A program made the position numbers and the translations under genes. From Enterococcus quebecensis (GTDB lineage: Bacteria > Bacillota > Bacilli > Lactobacillales > Enterococcaceae), in contig NZ_MIKB01000014.1 in the NCBI RefSeq assembly GCF_001730365.1, positions 297,241 to 361,240 on the forward strand: DNA of 64,000 nucleotides, read 5' to 3'. The notes under the pieces are model-generated. The model ran no database searches. It had not been told where the DNA came from and worked only from the letters and a program-made list of their open reading frames with translations. Positions 8,351 through 16,900 of the stretch are shown here, one piece after another; within the stretch, counting starts at the first letter, position 1; the number at the start of each line of letters is the position of its first letter.

Positions 8351-8694
8351 GGAATTTCACCTCTTTTTCTATAGAGCTCTTCGGTTTCATCATCGAGGAC
8401 TTTTCTTTGTTTCGTATAACTTTCAGAGAGTTCTTCCACAGCTTCGCTTAATTGACGTTTAAACAAGTGTTCTTGTTCTTCGTTTTTTCTTTGTAATCGC
8501 AGGCTTTCTGGGTTTTCACGAAACTTTTCATCATTTAGCATGCTAAGTGCGCGATACCCTCTCTGTAAATCATCTTGCAACTGTTGCAAACTGTTTTCTA
8601 TTTTTCGTTGGTCATTTTTTAAGTCATCAACGCTGTTTTCCTTCTCGATGATTAAACGATTATATGTTGCTCGTTCTTGTTCATTCTTATCCAT
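8341..8694 (-). CDS. LXG-associated coiled-coil partner (DUF3958-like)
   Basis: This 117-aa, highly charged, almost wholly alpha-helical protein sits between the DUF3130-like protein and the LXG toxin. Size, the MDKNEQ opening and position match the DUF3958 partners of class A LXG effectors. In streptococci such partners bind the LXG region and help form the export-competent complex. The charged heptads (residues about 15-60 and 75-112) suggest a helical hairpin. The ATG at 8694 has a GGGG-containing ribosome site 8 bases upstream. The stop overlaps the TTG start of the toxin, implying translational coupling. Confidence 0.75.
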   Translation of the reverse strand: MDKNEQERATYNRLIIEKENSVDDLKNDQRKIENSLQQLQDDLQRGYRALSMLNDEKFRENPESLRLQRKNEEQEHLFKRQLSEAVEELSESYTKQRKVLDDETEELYRKRGEIPWD

Positions 8695-8705
8695 GGTACA
8701 ACCCC

Positions 8706-8957
8706 TTAAAACTTGATCTTACTATCTTCAATTGCCATAATTTCAGCTATCTTTGGAAATTTCTGACTCTGTTCTTTCACACAATCAACTAGCTGCGATA
8801 AATCCGATAGTAATTGATTCGTCACTTCTGTTCCTTTTTTCATACTACTGATGTTGCTTTTATCCAGAGAAACGTGAGTTCCTTTATTTACAGATACAGC
8901 GTTAATTCCTGTGGTTGCTCTAGTAGCAGCTCCAACATCTGAAGCAATATTCACCAT
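8706..8957 (-). CDS. LXG-associated small effector partner (DUF3130 / TIGR04197-like)
   Basis: This 83-aa, Ser/Thr-rich WXG100-like helical protein is the first gene of the LXG operon. Its sequence pattern (MVNIASDVGAAT...TGINAVSVN...LSDLSQLVDCVKEQSQKFPKIAEIMAIEDSKIKF) fits the SACOL2603-like family of small type VII partners encoded directly before DUF3958 and LXG genes. Its likely role is to bind the LXG domain and supply the export signal. GGAGGG lies seven bases before the ATG at 8957. Only 11 bp separate it from the next gene, so the four genes form one minus-strand operon. Confidence 0.78.
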   Translation of the reverse strand: MVNIASDVGAATRATTGINAVSVNKGTHVSLDKSNISSMKKGTEVTNQLLSDLSQLVDCVKEQSQKFPKIAEIMAIEDSKIKF

Positions 8958-9198
8958 TCGTTCCCTCCTTATTCTTGAGCGTAGTTCAAATTAATTTTAC
9001 CATATAATCAAGATATCTGACATTCGTTAGAAATTTTTTTACTTATTTCATTCATTTTTCTTAAGATAGTTGATAATTTTACTCTGTTTGTAAATTATAT
9101 TAGAATTGTCAGTTTAATTGTTTATACTACAGTTTTTTATTAATCTCCTAAACTCACATTTGCTTGTATTAAATAGCTTCTAAATTTATTTTGATTGC

Positions 9199-9220
9199 TT
9201 TATATTGAACAAGGGAAGAT
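9199..9220 (+). repeat. Attachment-like core, copy B (displaced mnmG 3' end)
   Basis: It is an exact 22-nt copy of 2325-2346. Read in the mnmG frame the sequence continues to QGKIAKTTSKS and a TAG, which looks like an alternative MnmG C-terminus. It lies 22 bp from the integrase remnant, on the side expected for an att site. Confidence 0.72.
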
Positions 9221-9241
9221 TGCAAAAACTACTTCTAAAAG

Positions 9242-9723
9242 TTAGTAATAGCAACGTTTCAACTCATTCCATATAAACCACCATGGTTTTGAATACGGTT
9301 TTAAAAATGCCATGTAATCAGAAAATTTTTCTGCAGTTTTATTCTGTTTTGCTTTGGTCACTTTGATATAAATATCTGTTGTGATTTTTGTTGATTTGTG
9401 ACCTAATCTTTGGGAAACATTTTTGATACTTGCGCCACTTTCAAAAAGTAATGAAGCGTTAGTTTTTCTAAAATCATGTACTCGGATTATTTTCATGTCT
9501 GGGAAGTGTTTTTTTACTCGATATAAAACAGAGTTGCTAAATACCACATTGTTCTCAAAATGCTTATCTCTTATACCTAGAGAAAGTTTTTGCTGGACGA
9601 TGTGGTTTTTCTGTTAGAGGATTCTGTTTTTGTATCTTGAATTATTGGTTCACCGCTTTTTAGTTCTGCAAGAGTTTTATTGATATCAATAATTTGATTA
9701 TCAAAATCAATATCTTTCCATGT
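9242..9723 (-). pseudogene. Tyrosine-recombinase (integrase) remnant
   Basis: The C-terminal catalytic part is readable: VHDFRKTNASLLFESGASIKNVSQRLGHKSTKITTDIYIK, carrying the H-x-x-R-like box (here H-D-F-R), the LGHKS box and the tyrosine in TDIYIK. Upstream, 9620-9720 continues (PDTWKDIDFDNQIIDINKTL, typical of the start of the catalytic domain) but in another frame: one frameshift and a stop lie near 9600. The N-terminal arm-binding region is missing after about 9723. It sits 22 bp from an attachment-like copy of the mnmG end, so it probably came from the element that used that site. Confidence 0.85.
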
Positions 9724-9727
9724 ATCA

Positions 9728-9883
9728 GGCAGAATTATTAAATGGTATAGAAGGGATACTTGTTGGAAAAATTGAAGACTTTGCTGCCAGTCATTATCAA
9801 CAGTTAGTTGAATGTAAGGTTGTTAGGAATAGTGAAGGAGTATTTCAAGTGGATTCTCAAACTCTGACTAATTTAGCAGTTTG
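9728..9883 (+). pseudogene. C-terminal gene remnant, function unknown
   Basis: A 51-codon open stretch reads ELLNGIEGILVGKIEDFAASHYQQLVEC...NLAV and a stop. It has no start codon or ribosome site and begins exactly where integrase similarity stops. It looks like the 3' end of a gene fused by deletion. I do not recognise the family. Confidence 0.4.
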
Positions 9884-10215
9884 ATTTTATTGTTATGCCC
9901 GTGGTAATTGAGATTTTAATTTGACTAAGATATTGACTAAGAAAAAACTTTTTCTAGTGGTATATAATGGTAAAATTTGTACTATTTTTTGTTCGGAAAT
10001 GCCTGTATGGTGCGTTTTAGTTTGTAGTGGTTATTAAAATGCCGAATAATCTAATATGTTCTATTTTTAATAAAAACATGCATAAATATCATGTTTTTTA
10101 TACATTATAAAAAAAGAGATTGACTTTTCATTTTCATTAAAATATTATTAGATTGATGAGTTTAAGGTGTTTTTTTGGTGATTCTTTTATAAGACTTGAT
10201 GGGGGACAATGTATT
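9884..10215. other. Non-coding junction region between islets
   Basis: No gene is visible. The 13-mer tatgcccgtggta (about 9893) resembles atgcccgtggtga at about 11606, and the stretch at 10020-10050 (gtggttattaaaatgccgaat) resembles 11613-11632 (gtggtgataaaaacgccgaat). These shared pieces suggest the two ends of a former insertion. Confidence 0.4.
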
Positions 10216-10627
10216 ATGAAGTGGAAAGTTTCAGCAATTCTGTTCATTTTTTTATTTTTAGTAGGAGGATATATGTATCAGAAAAGAAGAATAGATTCAC
10301 CTAAAAATTATGTAGTGAATTCAGTTCCGCCTATGCTGGTTATTGGAGATATTGTTTCAAAAGATGAGTTAAATTTTACAATAAAGATTACTTCTACTGA
10401 AGTTGATGAAATTGTAGTGAGCTCATTAGTAAAAATTGATCTTGAAAAAACTTCATTTGATCAGTCCGGAGAGAAAGCTACCAAGAAAAAATATTCAGTT
10501 TTTTGAAAAATATAGAGCCGAAATCTCATGTTGAAATATTGGTAAATCCCAATGAAATATTATCAGACCACAAAATATCAGTAAACTCATTATCAAATAT
10601 AACAATTGGAGATAAATGGGTCAAATG
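10216..10627 (+). pseudogene. Membrane-anchored small protein gene with a frameshift
   Basis: The ATG at 10216 opens a frame with one N-terminal membrane helix (VSAILFIFLFLVGGYMY) and a polar extracellular part. It stops at KKKYSVF (10506) inside a run of six T. Re-reading one T restores an open frame that runs on as KNIEPKSHVEILVNPNEILSD...GDKWVK to a stop at 10627, next to the following gene. A one-base deletion in the T run, natural or a sequencing error, is the simplest explanation. An upstream in-frame ATG at 10153 lacks a ribosome site. Family not recognised. Confidence 0.6.
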
Positions 10628-11114
10628 AAAAAAATGTTAAAACTAAAAGTGTTAGGATTGTTGTTTAGTGGTATTCTATTATCTAGTAACACAGTTACTT
10701 AGGCATCTGAAGTTTTCTACACAGAAGATAACACTGTGAAGATAGAAAGTACAACTAAGGATCACAAGAAGTATATGCTAGAGTAGCGCTTGATTTTGCA
10801 AATGGCATTATTCCAGATAAAAATTTAATAGATACGGTGCTGTAGTAGCTGAAAGATGGGGAACGGCACATGAATATGGTACAAGTGGTCCATATACACA
10901 AATGGATTTAGCAAACAATGCTGCTGGAAGAAATACTTATAATGAGTGTAGAAATTTTACTATTGGACTAATGGGTAGAAGACCAGGGGCTAAAGATATG
11001 GCTGATTGGACAGTGAAAATGATTTTTAATAGACGATTGTACAAACTAAATTCTGCTAGAACGGGATTAATTGCTACAACTGGTGCAGGATATACAGGAA
11101 AAGTTTATCATTAA
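10625..11114 (+). pseudogene. Secreted DUF6973-like protein, several disruptions
   Basis: A signal-peptide-like start, MKKMLKLKVLGLLFSGILL, is followed by a TAG, then ASEVFYTEDNTVKIES, another in-frame stop, a frameshift, and finally an open tail (from 10902): MDLANNAAGRNTYNECRNFTIGLMGRRPGAKDMADWTVK. The tail together with the preceding AHEYGTSGP resembles DUF6973-type proteins, with the recurring AHE ... MDL.NN..GR pattern. The family is found in secreted and toxin-like proteins. At least three disabling changes are visible, so the gene is dead. Confidence 0.65.
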
Positions 11115-11129
11115 TAGAAAGGTAATAGG

Positions 11130-11561
11130 ATGAAGATATTTAAATCTAAACAATTTTTAGTAGGGATAGTTGGAGTATTATTATGTGGAATGCTTTTTTA
11201 TAAGTATTTGCGCTTATTCCATGGAGAAATTTTTCCAGTGGATAATAAATTTATAGTGGAAAACCAAACGAACTACGAGATTGAAAAACTAAAGATATAT
11301 CAGAGTTTGAGAGTATCTGAATCCAATTTGAAAATTTCCTTAGATGATACTCTTCTTGCTAGCTATCCTGATTTGAAAAATGGAGATAAGAAAGTCCTAT
11401 ATTACGAAAAAGAGATACCTAGTGATGGAAATCTTGTTTTAATCTATGAAACGAAAGATGGGAAGAAAAAATATCAATTTGGTAGTGAATATTTGCCATA
11501 CGGTACACGATGGAGTGAAACGAAGTTTAATATTACTAATGATGATAGTTTTTTTGAGTAA
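11130..11561 (+). CDS. Putative membrane-anchored extracellular protein, unknown
   Basis: This 143-aa protein has an N-terminal uncleaved-type membrane helix (residues 9-27, FLVGIVGVLLCGMLFYKYL) and a polar outer part with alternating beta-like segments. AGAAAGG lies upstream of the ATG. It follows the DUF6973-like remnant by 15 bp and resembles the 10216 gene in layout. The three may have been one secreted-protein cassette in which this is the only intact gene. It could be a membrane-bound immunity protein for the dead secreted neighbour. That is inference from position and topology only. Confidence 0.55.
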   Translation: MKIFKSKQFLVGIVGVLLCGMLFYKYLRLFHGEIFPVDNKFIVENQTNYEIEKLKIYQSLRVSESNLKISLDDTLLASYPDLKNGDKKVLYYEKEIPSDGNLVLIYETKDGKKKYQFGSEYLPYGTRWSETKFNITNDDSFFE

Positions 11562-11641
11562 ATAACGTTTATTGATAGCTTTTCCTTTTGGAGAGGCTAT
11601 TTATTTATGCCCGTGGTGATAAAAACGCCGAATATATCCAG

Positions 11642-11656
11642 CAAGGGAAGATAGCG
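11642..11656 (+). repeat. Attachment-like core, copy C
   Basis: The 15 nt caagggaagatagcg equal 2336-2350 of mnmG. In frame the local sequence reads EYIQQGKIA and a TAG, again a plausible MnmG tail. It lies close to the shared gcccgtggt block, so it may be the far end of a third insertion. Confidence 0.55.
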
Positions 11657-12086
11657 TAGAATGTTGCTGAACCAATAGTTAAAATCTGTCTAATGTATAC
11701 CAAGTATCTTGTGAATTCAAAAAAGTTTTCGGCTGTTTTGTTTTTGACACTATGATTATGTACATAAATTGTTGAAGACTAAAAAATACTGTATTTATCG
11801 TAAGGTAGGATAGAATGTGTATTACATAAATTAAGTGATTTTAAAGATAGATAAGAGTGCAAAACAATAGATAAAGTAAAATATCCAAATGATTCTGAAC
11901 GAGATTGTATATTCGGTTGATCCCAATTTTAAAGATAAACGGTAAGGATTTCAACAGGATGTTAAAAGAAACGTTCCCAAACAGTCCTTCTCAAGGAGGT
12001 ATTGTGTTGTAGTATGTTGGAGATGTTATCAATAACCACCCCAATTGGACTATTAATCAGTTATCTGGTTATTCTCAAGCTTTTTT
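11657..12086. other. Degraded region without intact genes
   Basis: Only fragments are visible. One plus-strand stretch near 11960-12080 reads TFPNSPSQGGIV, a stop, then YVGDVINNHPNWTINQLSGYSQ, which looks like the end of a former protein. The region ends in the parS-like site at 12087. Confidence 0.35.
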
Positions 12087-12102
12087 TGTTTCATGTGAAA
12101 CA
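12087..12102. promoter_or_regulatory. parS-like ParB-binding site, second copy
   Basis: The 16-mer is identical to 2390-2405 and is embedded in the same context (T run before, catttaa or catttag after), so the block behind mnmG is duplicated here. This may be the original chromosomal downstream flank pushed away by insertions. Confidence 0.7.
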
Positions 12103-12103
12103 T

Positions 12104-12199
12104 TTAAGTAAAATACTCACTGCTTTTCTCCTCAAATACAACATTAATAATGGCAGTATCAGGATCTAATACATAGTTATTAGATTTTTTTTGCGTCAA
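12104..12199 (-). pseudogene. Short C-terminal gene remnant
   Basis: On the minus strand an open stretch of 31 codons reads TQKKSNNYVLDPDTAIINVVFEEKSSEYFT and a stop. It lacks a ribosome site and an ATG. It is probably the tail of a lost mobile-element gene. Confidence 0.3.
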
Positions 12200-12309
12200 T
12201 TATCAAACAAACATGAAAGTTTTTCGGGAGAATATCAACAGTATTAGGAGAAATTTTTACAGTAAAATCAACTCATAAAGAAAAATTAAAAAGAAAGGGA
12301 GCGAGACAA

Positions 12310-12654
12310 ATACGTACAATAAAAACAATCGAAGATTTTTGGGAAGTAATCGATGAAATAAGAATAGAAAAGCAACTAAATTGGTCTGAGTTAGTCGGGG
12401 GAAAGGCGCAACAAGCTGCCAGTAAAAAATGGAATCCTCCACTAACGTACATTCTTCAAATACAAAGAAAATTAGATGTAGACATCATTAACACGTTCGC
12501 ATATCAGTTGTTTGAATCAAAAATTTTTCTAAATAAAGATCCAGAGACACCGAAGAAGATGGCGATGATTTATAAAAGGATTCAACAAGCTGATTGGATG
12601 GAAGATGAAGAGACGGTTCAAAAGGTTCAAGAAATAGCTAGAACGATTATTTGA
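12310..12654 (+). CDS. Small HTH-like protein with apparent ATA start
   Basis: The frame gives a 114-aa soluble protein beginning IRTIKTIEDFWEVIDEIRIEKQLNWSELVG, with an HTH-like N-terminal half (residues about 10-60, QQAASKKWNPPLTYILQIQRKLDVD) and a charged helical C-terminus. No ATG, GTG or TTG lies near the 5' end. A strong AAAGGGAG sits eight bases before ATA at 12310, and the frame is open further upstream without another candidate. Either ATA is used (rare and weak) or an ATG was lost and the gene is silent. It precedes the endolysin gene by about 100 bp in the same direction and may regulate it. Family assignment is uncertain. Confidence 0.5.
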   Translation: MRTIKTIEDFWEVIDEIRIEKQLNWSELVGGKAQQAASKKWNPPLTYILQIQRKLDVDIINTFAYQLFESKIFLNKDPETPKKMAMIYKRIQQADWMEDEETVQKVQEIARTII

Positions 12655-12757
12655 AAAAAGTTTTCGTAACAGGCATTTTAAGAATCATTATATAAAATAT
12701 CAAAATAAGTTCGCTGTCTTTACCAAAGTAAAGTGAATAGTAAAGGAGTATAAATGA

Positions 12758-13516
12758 ATGTATGATTTAGAAAAAATGATCAAATGGATGACTGATCGCA
12801 AAGGAAAGGTTACTTATTCAATGAACGCACGCCTAGGCCCTGATAGTTATGACTGTTCCAGCGCCGTTTATTTATCTTTAATTAGTGGCGGATTTTTGCA
12901 AAATGGAACAATGGGGAATACAGATACACTTTTTGTCCATCTTGAAAAAGCTGGTTGGACTCAGGTAAAAGCAGATGCATCGGGCAACTATCCAGCTAGA
13001 AAAGGAGATGTTTTTATTTGGGGAACCCGTGGCTCTTCTGGGGGTGCAGCAGGTCATACTGGAATTTTTATTGATAATCAAGATAATATCATTCACTGTA
13101 ACTATGGCTACAATGGTATCACAATAAATGATCATGATACGATCTGGTCGTTAAATGGTTGTCCGACAATTACTATTTATCGCTATGGAAAAAATGAAAG
13201 TATTCCGCAAAAACCGCAGCTAAATAACCCAAAACCTGCGCCTCAAGAACAGCAGTCTGGATTGATTCCGATGAAAGGAACCTTTTATCCTGATAGACAA
13301 TTGGCGGTCAGTAAAGACACGAATCCAGATGACAAACTTAGCCCGGCGCTAGATTATTATTTATCTGGAATGAGCATCAATTATGATCACTATATTCATA
13401 GTAATGGCTATGTTTGGATCAGTTATACGGACTCTGGTACCAACCGACGCTATGTCGCAGTAGGGCCAGATGATGGACAGACGGATACGACATGGGGAAA
13501 AGGTTTCTTTAATTGA
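12758..13516 (+). CDS. Endolysin-like peptidoglycan amidase with SH3b domain
   Basis: This 252-aa protein has an N-terminal phage-type peptidoglycan amidohydrolase domain (Amidase_5; residues 1-150, catalytic cysteine in YDCSSAVY, histidine in AGHTGIFI), a Pro/Gln-rich linker at about 150-168 and a C-terminal SH3-type cell-wall-binding domain (residues 170-252, MKGTFYPDRQLAVSKD ... YVAVGP). It cuts the cell-wall peptide. It has no signal peptide and no holin gene beside it, so release would need cell lysis or a remote helper; alternatively it is a stranded phage gene. AAGGAG precedes the ATG. A 150-bp terminator-bearing repeat follows. Confidence 0.85.
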   Translation: MYDLEKMIKWMTDRKGKVTYSMNARLGPDSYDCSSAVYLSLISGGFLQNGTMGNTDTLFVHLEKAGWTQVKADASGNYPARKGDVFIWGTRGSSGGAAGHTGIFIDNQDNIIHCNYGYNGITINDHDTIWSLNGCPTITIYRYGKNESIPQKPQLNNPKPAPQEQQSGLIPMKGTFYPDRQLAVSKDTNPDDKLSPALDYYLSGMSINYDHYIHSNGYVWISYTDSGTNRRYVAVGPDDGQTDTTWGKGFFN

Positions 13517-13594
13517 CCTATTATGGAGTTGAAAAAGGGAGCTGTGAAAGCACATATTATAGAAAACAAAATGAAATTCAGACTTTAACCAAAC

Positions 13595-13744
13595 AATCGT
13601 AAAAAATAAACCAATCTTTCACCACAGAATAGTCACAATTTCAGGTTATTATAGATTCATACCAAACAAACAACCCTAACAAAACACTTTTTCATTTTTT
13701 AACTCCTTTTCCCACTCTTCCCCAAAGAGTGGGTCTTTTTTTGT
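13595..13744 (+). repeat. Terminator-bearing 150-bp repeat, copy 1
   Basis: The block starts cgtaaaaaataaaccaat, carries a C-rich stretch (ctccttttcccactcttcc) and ends in a strong terminator, CCCACTCTT / AAGAGTGGG plus T run. It recurs at 18645-18790 and 30455-30596 with only scattered changes. Each copy follows a cell-surface or cell-wall gene. Confidence 0.9.
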
Positions 13745-13957
13745 TTCTCCCTATACTTTTAACCCTAGATTTGTTAGTACAAAGTTAAAACAATATATTT
13801 TAGATACAATTATAATGTATTTGTTTTTTTATGTAAAAAATGTTAATATTTTTTTGTATATAAAGAACAAAAAGGTTTGTAAAATAATCTTTTAGTATGT
13901 TTTGTATATTGTGATTTTGTGATCAAACTATATTTTTATAGAAAAAGGAGAGAGTCG

Positions 13958-16900
13958 ATGAAAAAAAAGATAACAACGTTACTCATGTTGATATGTCTGA
14001 TAGCACCTATTATTTTAGGGCCAATCAACGCTTACGGTGTATCTACAGATCTATTAGAAAAAGATGTTGAAAAGACAGTAGAAACAGAAGCTCCAAGTTC
14101 ACCGATAGGTCAGGAACAACTAGCAGCTAGTACAACAACTACTAGTTCTGAAGAAACGATTGCTGAGAGTGAACGTCCGTCCATTGATCCAGTTCAGGAG
14201 AATCAATTAAATGTTTCATGGGTATCAGCAAATGGAAGGGAAGAAACTCATCATTTGAATGAAACAGCTACCCAAGATTACTGGAAAGGAACTTTACGTA
14301 TAAAAGGAAATATCTCTGACAATGAGCAAACTGAGTTAAGCTACATTATTGATATGGGTAGTAATTTCAAGGGAACACTTTCTAGTCAAAACCCATTTGT
14401 CCATGTTCGTAATCTTCCACAAACGGGGCAATGGGAAGTCATTAGATCTATTTCGGTTGGTACACAAAGACAGTACCAAGAAGAAATAGATGTAGTGATC
14501 GAAAAACAAGCATTGAAAGAGGACACGGATCAAAACAATCTTATTTTACTTGATTCTATTCAATTGATCTATGAAGGAAATAAGGAAGAGTCACAAAAAT
14601 TAGCTTTATCAGTGACTTTTTCTGAAGATAATCAAGTTGTTACAGAAATATCAGAATTAGACAATACACTCGCAGAAGCTCCCCTTACAAATAATGAGGA
14701 ATTAAGTGCTAAAAACAAGAACCAAATGGTAGCGAAGCTTTCTATATCAGAGGTTTATTCCAATACGACGCCTTTAGCAGGTGAATATTTTGATATGACT
14801 GTGCGGGTAAACAGCGGCAGTATCGGAGAGTCTGAAGACCCGATAAAGAATGTTCAGATATTGGTCACACTGCCTGATAGTGTTGATATTATTTCATTAC
14901 CTACAAGTAACAATTATCAAATAAAGACCGAAAAAGTTGGTTCAGAAACGAGAGTAACAATTGATTATTTAAAAGAGTTGCCAGCAGGTAGAATGCTAGA
15001 TGTTCCATTTGGTTTACGTTTTAAAAAAGGAATTAGTATACCTGCAACGAAACTGAATGGTTTACTCAAAGTTACTGCAAGTAATGCTGAAGGGAAAGAG
15101 AAATTACTAGAAGGAATTCAACCGAAAATTTATGAGCAACCGAACCACTTAGTTGCTGAAAAAGATCCTGATGCAGAACCGATTGAGGTTCATACATCAA
15201 AAATAAAAATCATTCCTGAAACAGAAATCGGCGGAGTAAACATTAAAAACGGTAAGTTGCATATTGAATTTCCAGCAGATATTGAGTTATATAGTGTAAT
15301 GTATCAAGGGAAAAATTATCCTGTGAGTGGGCCTGCAAATGGTGTATATACTGTTGATATTTTCGTTGGTGATATCAATGTAACCAATGCCACAACAGCA
15401 GTTGAACTGACATATGAATATCCATATTCTGCTACAGGCACTTCTAAAACGCATGAAATCAAAGCGACTTTGACTGGAGAAAGACTAGACGGAACACAGG
15501 TAAATGATGAAGCTATTTTGTCAGAAACAGTTCCGGCAATCGAAAATTTATCTGGTTATCCTGGCATCAAATTTTTTACAAAAACAGCTCCAGCAAAAGT
15601 TCTTAAAGAAAAAGATCAAACGTTAGCCTATACATTGACGTTTACACCAAGATTAGATATGCGGGATGTTTACTTGGTGGATGATCCTATTAGAAAGACT
15701 AACGAACCGGATTTCTTTGAAGGGTTCCGTTACCAAAGTTTTTCATGGTCTGCCCAAAAGAGTAAAAACCCTGAGATTACAGGGCTAGTTAGTACTGAAT
15801 TATTGTATCAAACGAAAAACAATCGCAACTGGCAGTCAATGGGTTCAACAAGTCTAGCTAATACAGTTCAAGTAGCTAGTTTAGGATTAGCAAAAGGTGA
15901 CTATGTTACTACAGTCAAATATGTATTTACGTATCAAGGTTCAAAACAATTGCCTAAAGATGCAGGTAAAGTATCAATCTCAGCGATTGGTAAAACCATG
16001 GAAGGTGTCAAAAATCCTGATCTTTCGTTAAAAGACGGTTTGACAAATACCTTGTATATTTACGGAGACCGCAAGCATGCTAAGGCTCCTGAAAGCTCGT
16101 ATGAAGCTTTTGTAAAGGGTGGTTATGAAGCAAATCAGGATGATACTAATAATACGCAAACCGCAACGACAATTTTTACTGGTGAAGGGGCATATCCAGG
16201 TTATTCCAATTGGGAACAGCCATTTTCTCCCAAAGTCAATGATATTGGTTCTACATTTAGTTATCAAATAAATGTAAATAATGTTTATGGTTCAGGTGCA
16301 TTAAAAGATGCGATTTTGTATATAACAGTACCCACTACTATTAACATTGAACATGTCGAGCTGGTAAATCCACAAAACGATCCTAATGCACAAATTGAGA
16401 TTAAACAAGTGGATGACAATACACAATTAGTGGTCATTCGTTATAATAATGATTGGCGAAATAATGAAGGATATAATGACAACCATGCTGTAAAAATTAC
16501 TGCCAATGGTTCTGAAAAAGTAAAAAAAGTAGAAGAGTTTAACAATTATTTGGTCTCTGGAGATACAAAACAAAACTATGATGGTGGAGCTGATTGGGTT
16601 TCGGGTGTTCCAGGCGTTGGTGGAGTTGTAGCATCTATGTCTAAGTATCGTCAAGTCAATTTTAATCGCTCGGTAGGCGTAGATAGTAAAAAGGAAATCT
16701 CTAAAGACGGTATCAATTTCTCCCGTGTTATCAATCTTTTAAATCAAGATGGAGGAACCGATGTTACCTATCGTTTAAAGGTACCAAACAGTGGCGATAT
16801 TAAAATCAATGAACTGCATATCATCGATAATCTTCCAAGTAAAAATGATACAATGACCATTTCAGAAAGTGGTCGTCATTCAACAGTCGGTGGACAATTA

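Noticed and set aside
10490..10510. Programmed -1 frameshift at the T run
   Set aside because: The zero-frame codons GTT TTT do not give a good slippery heptamer, and the neighbouring gene is also decayed. A plain deletion is simpler.
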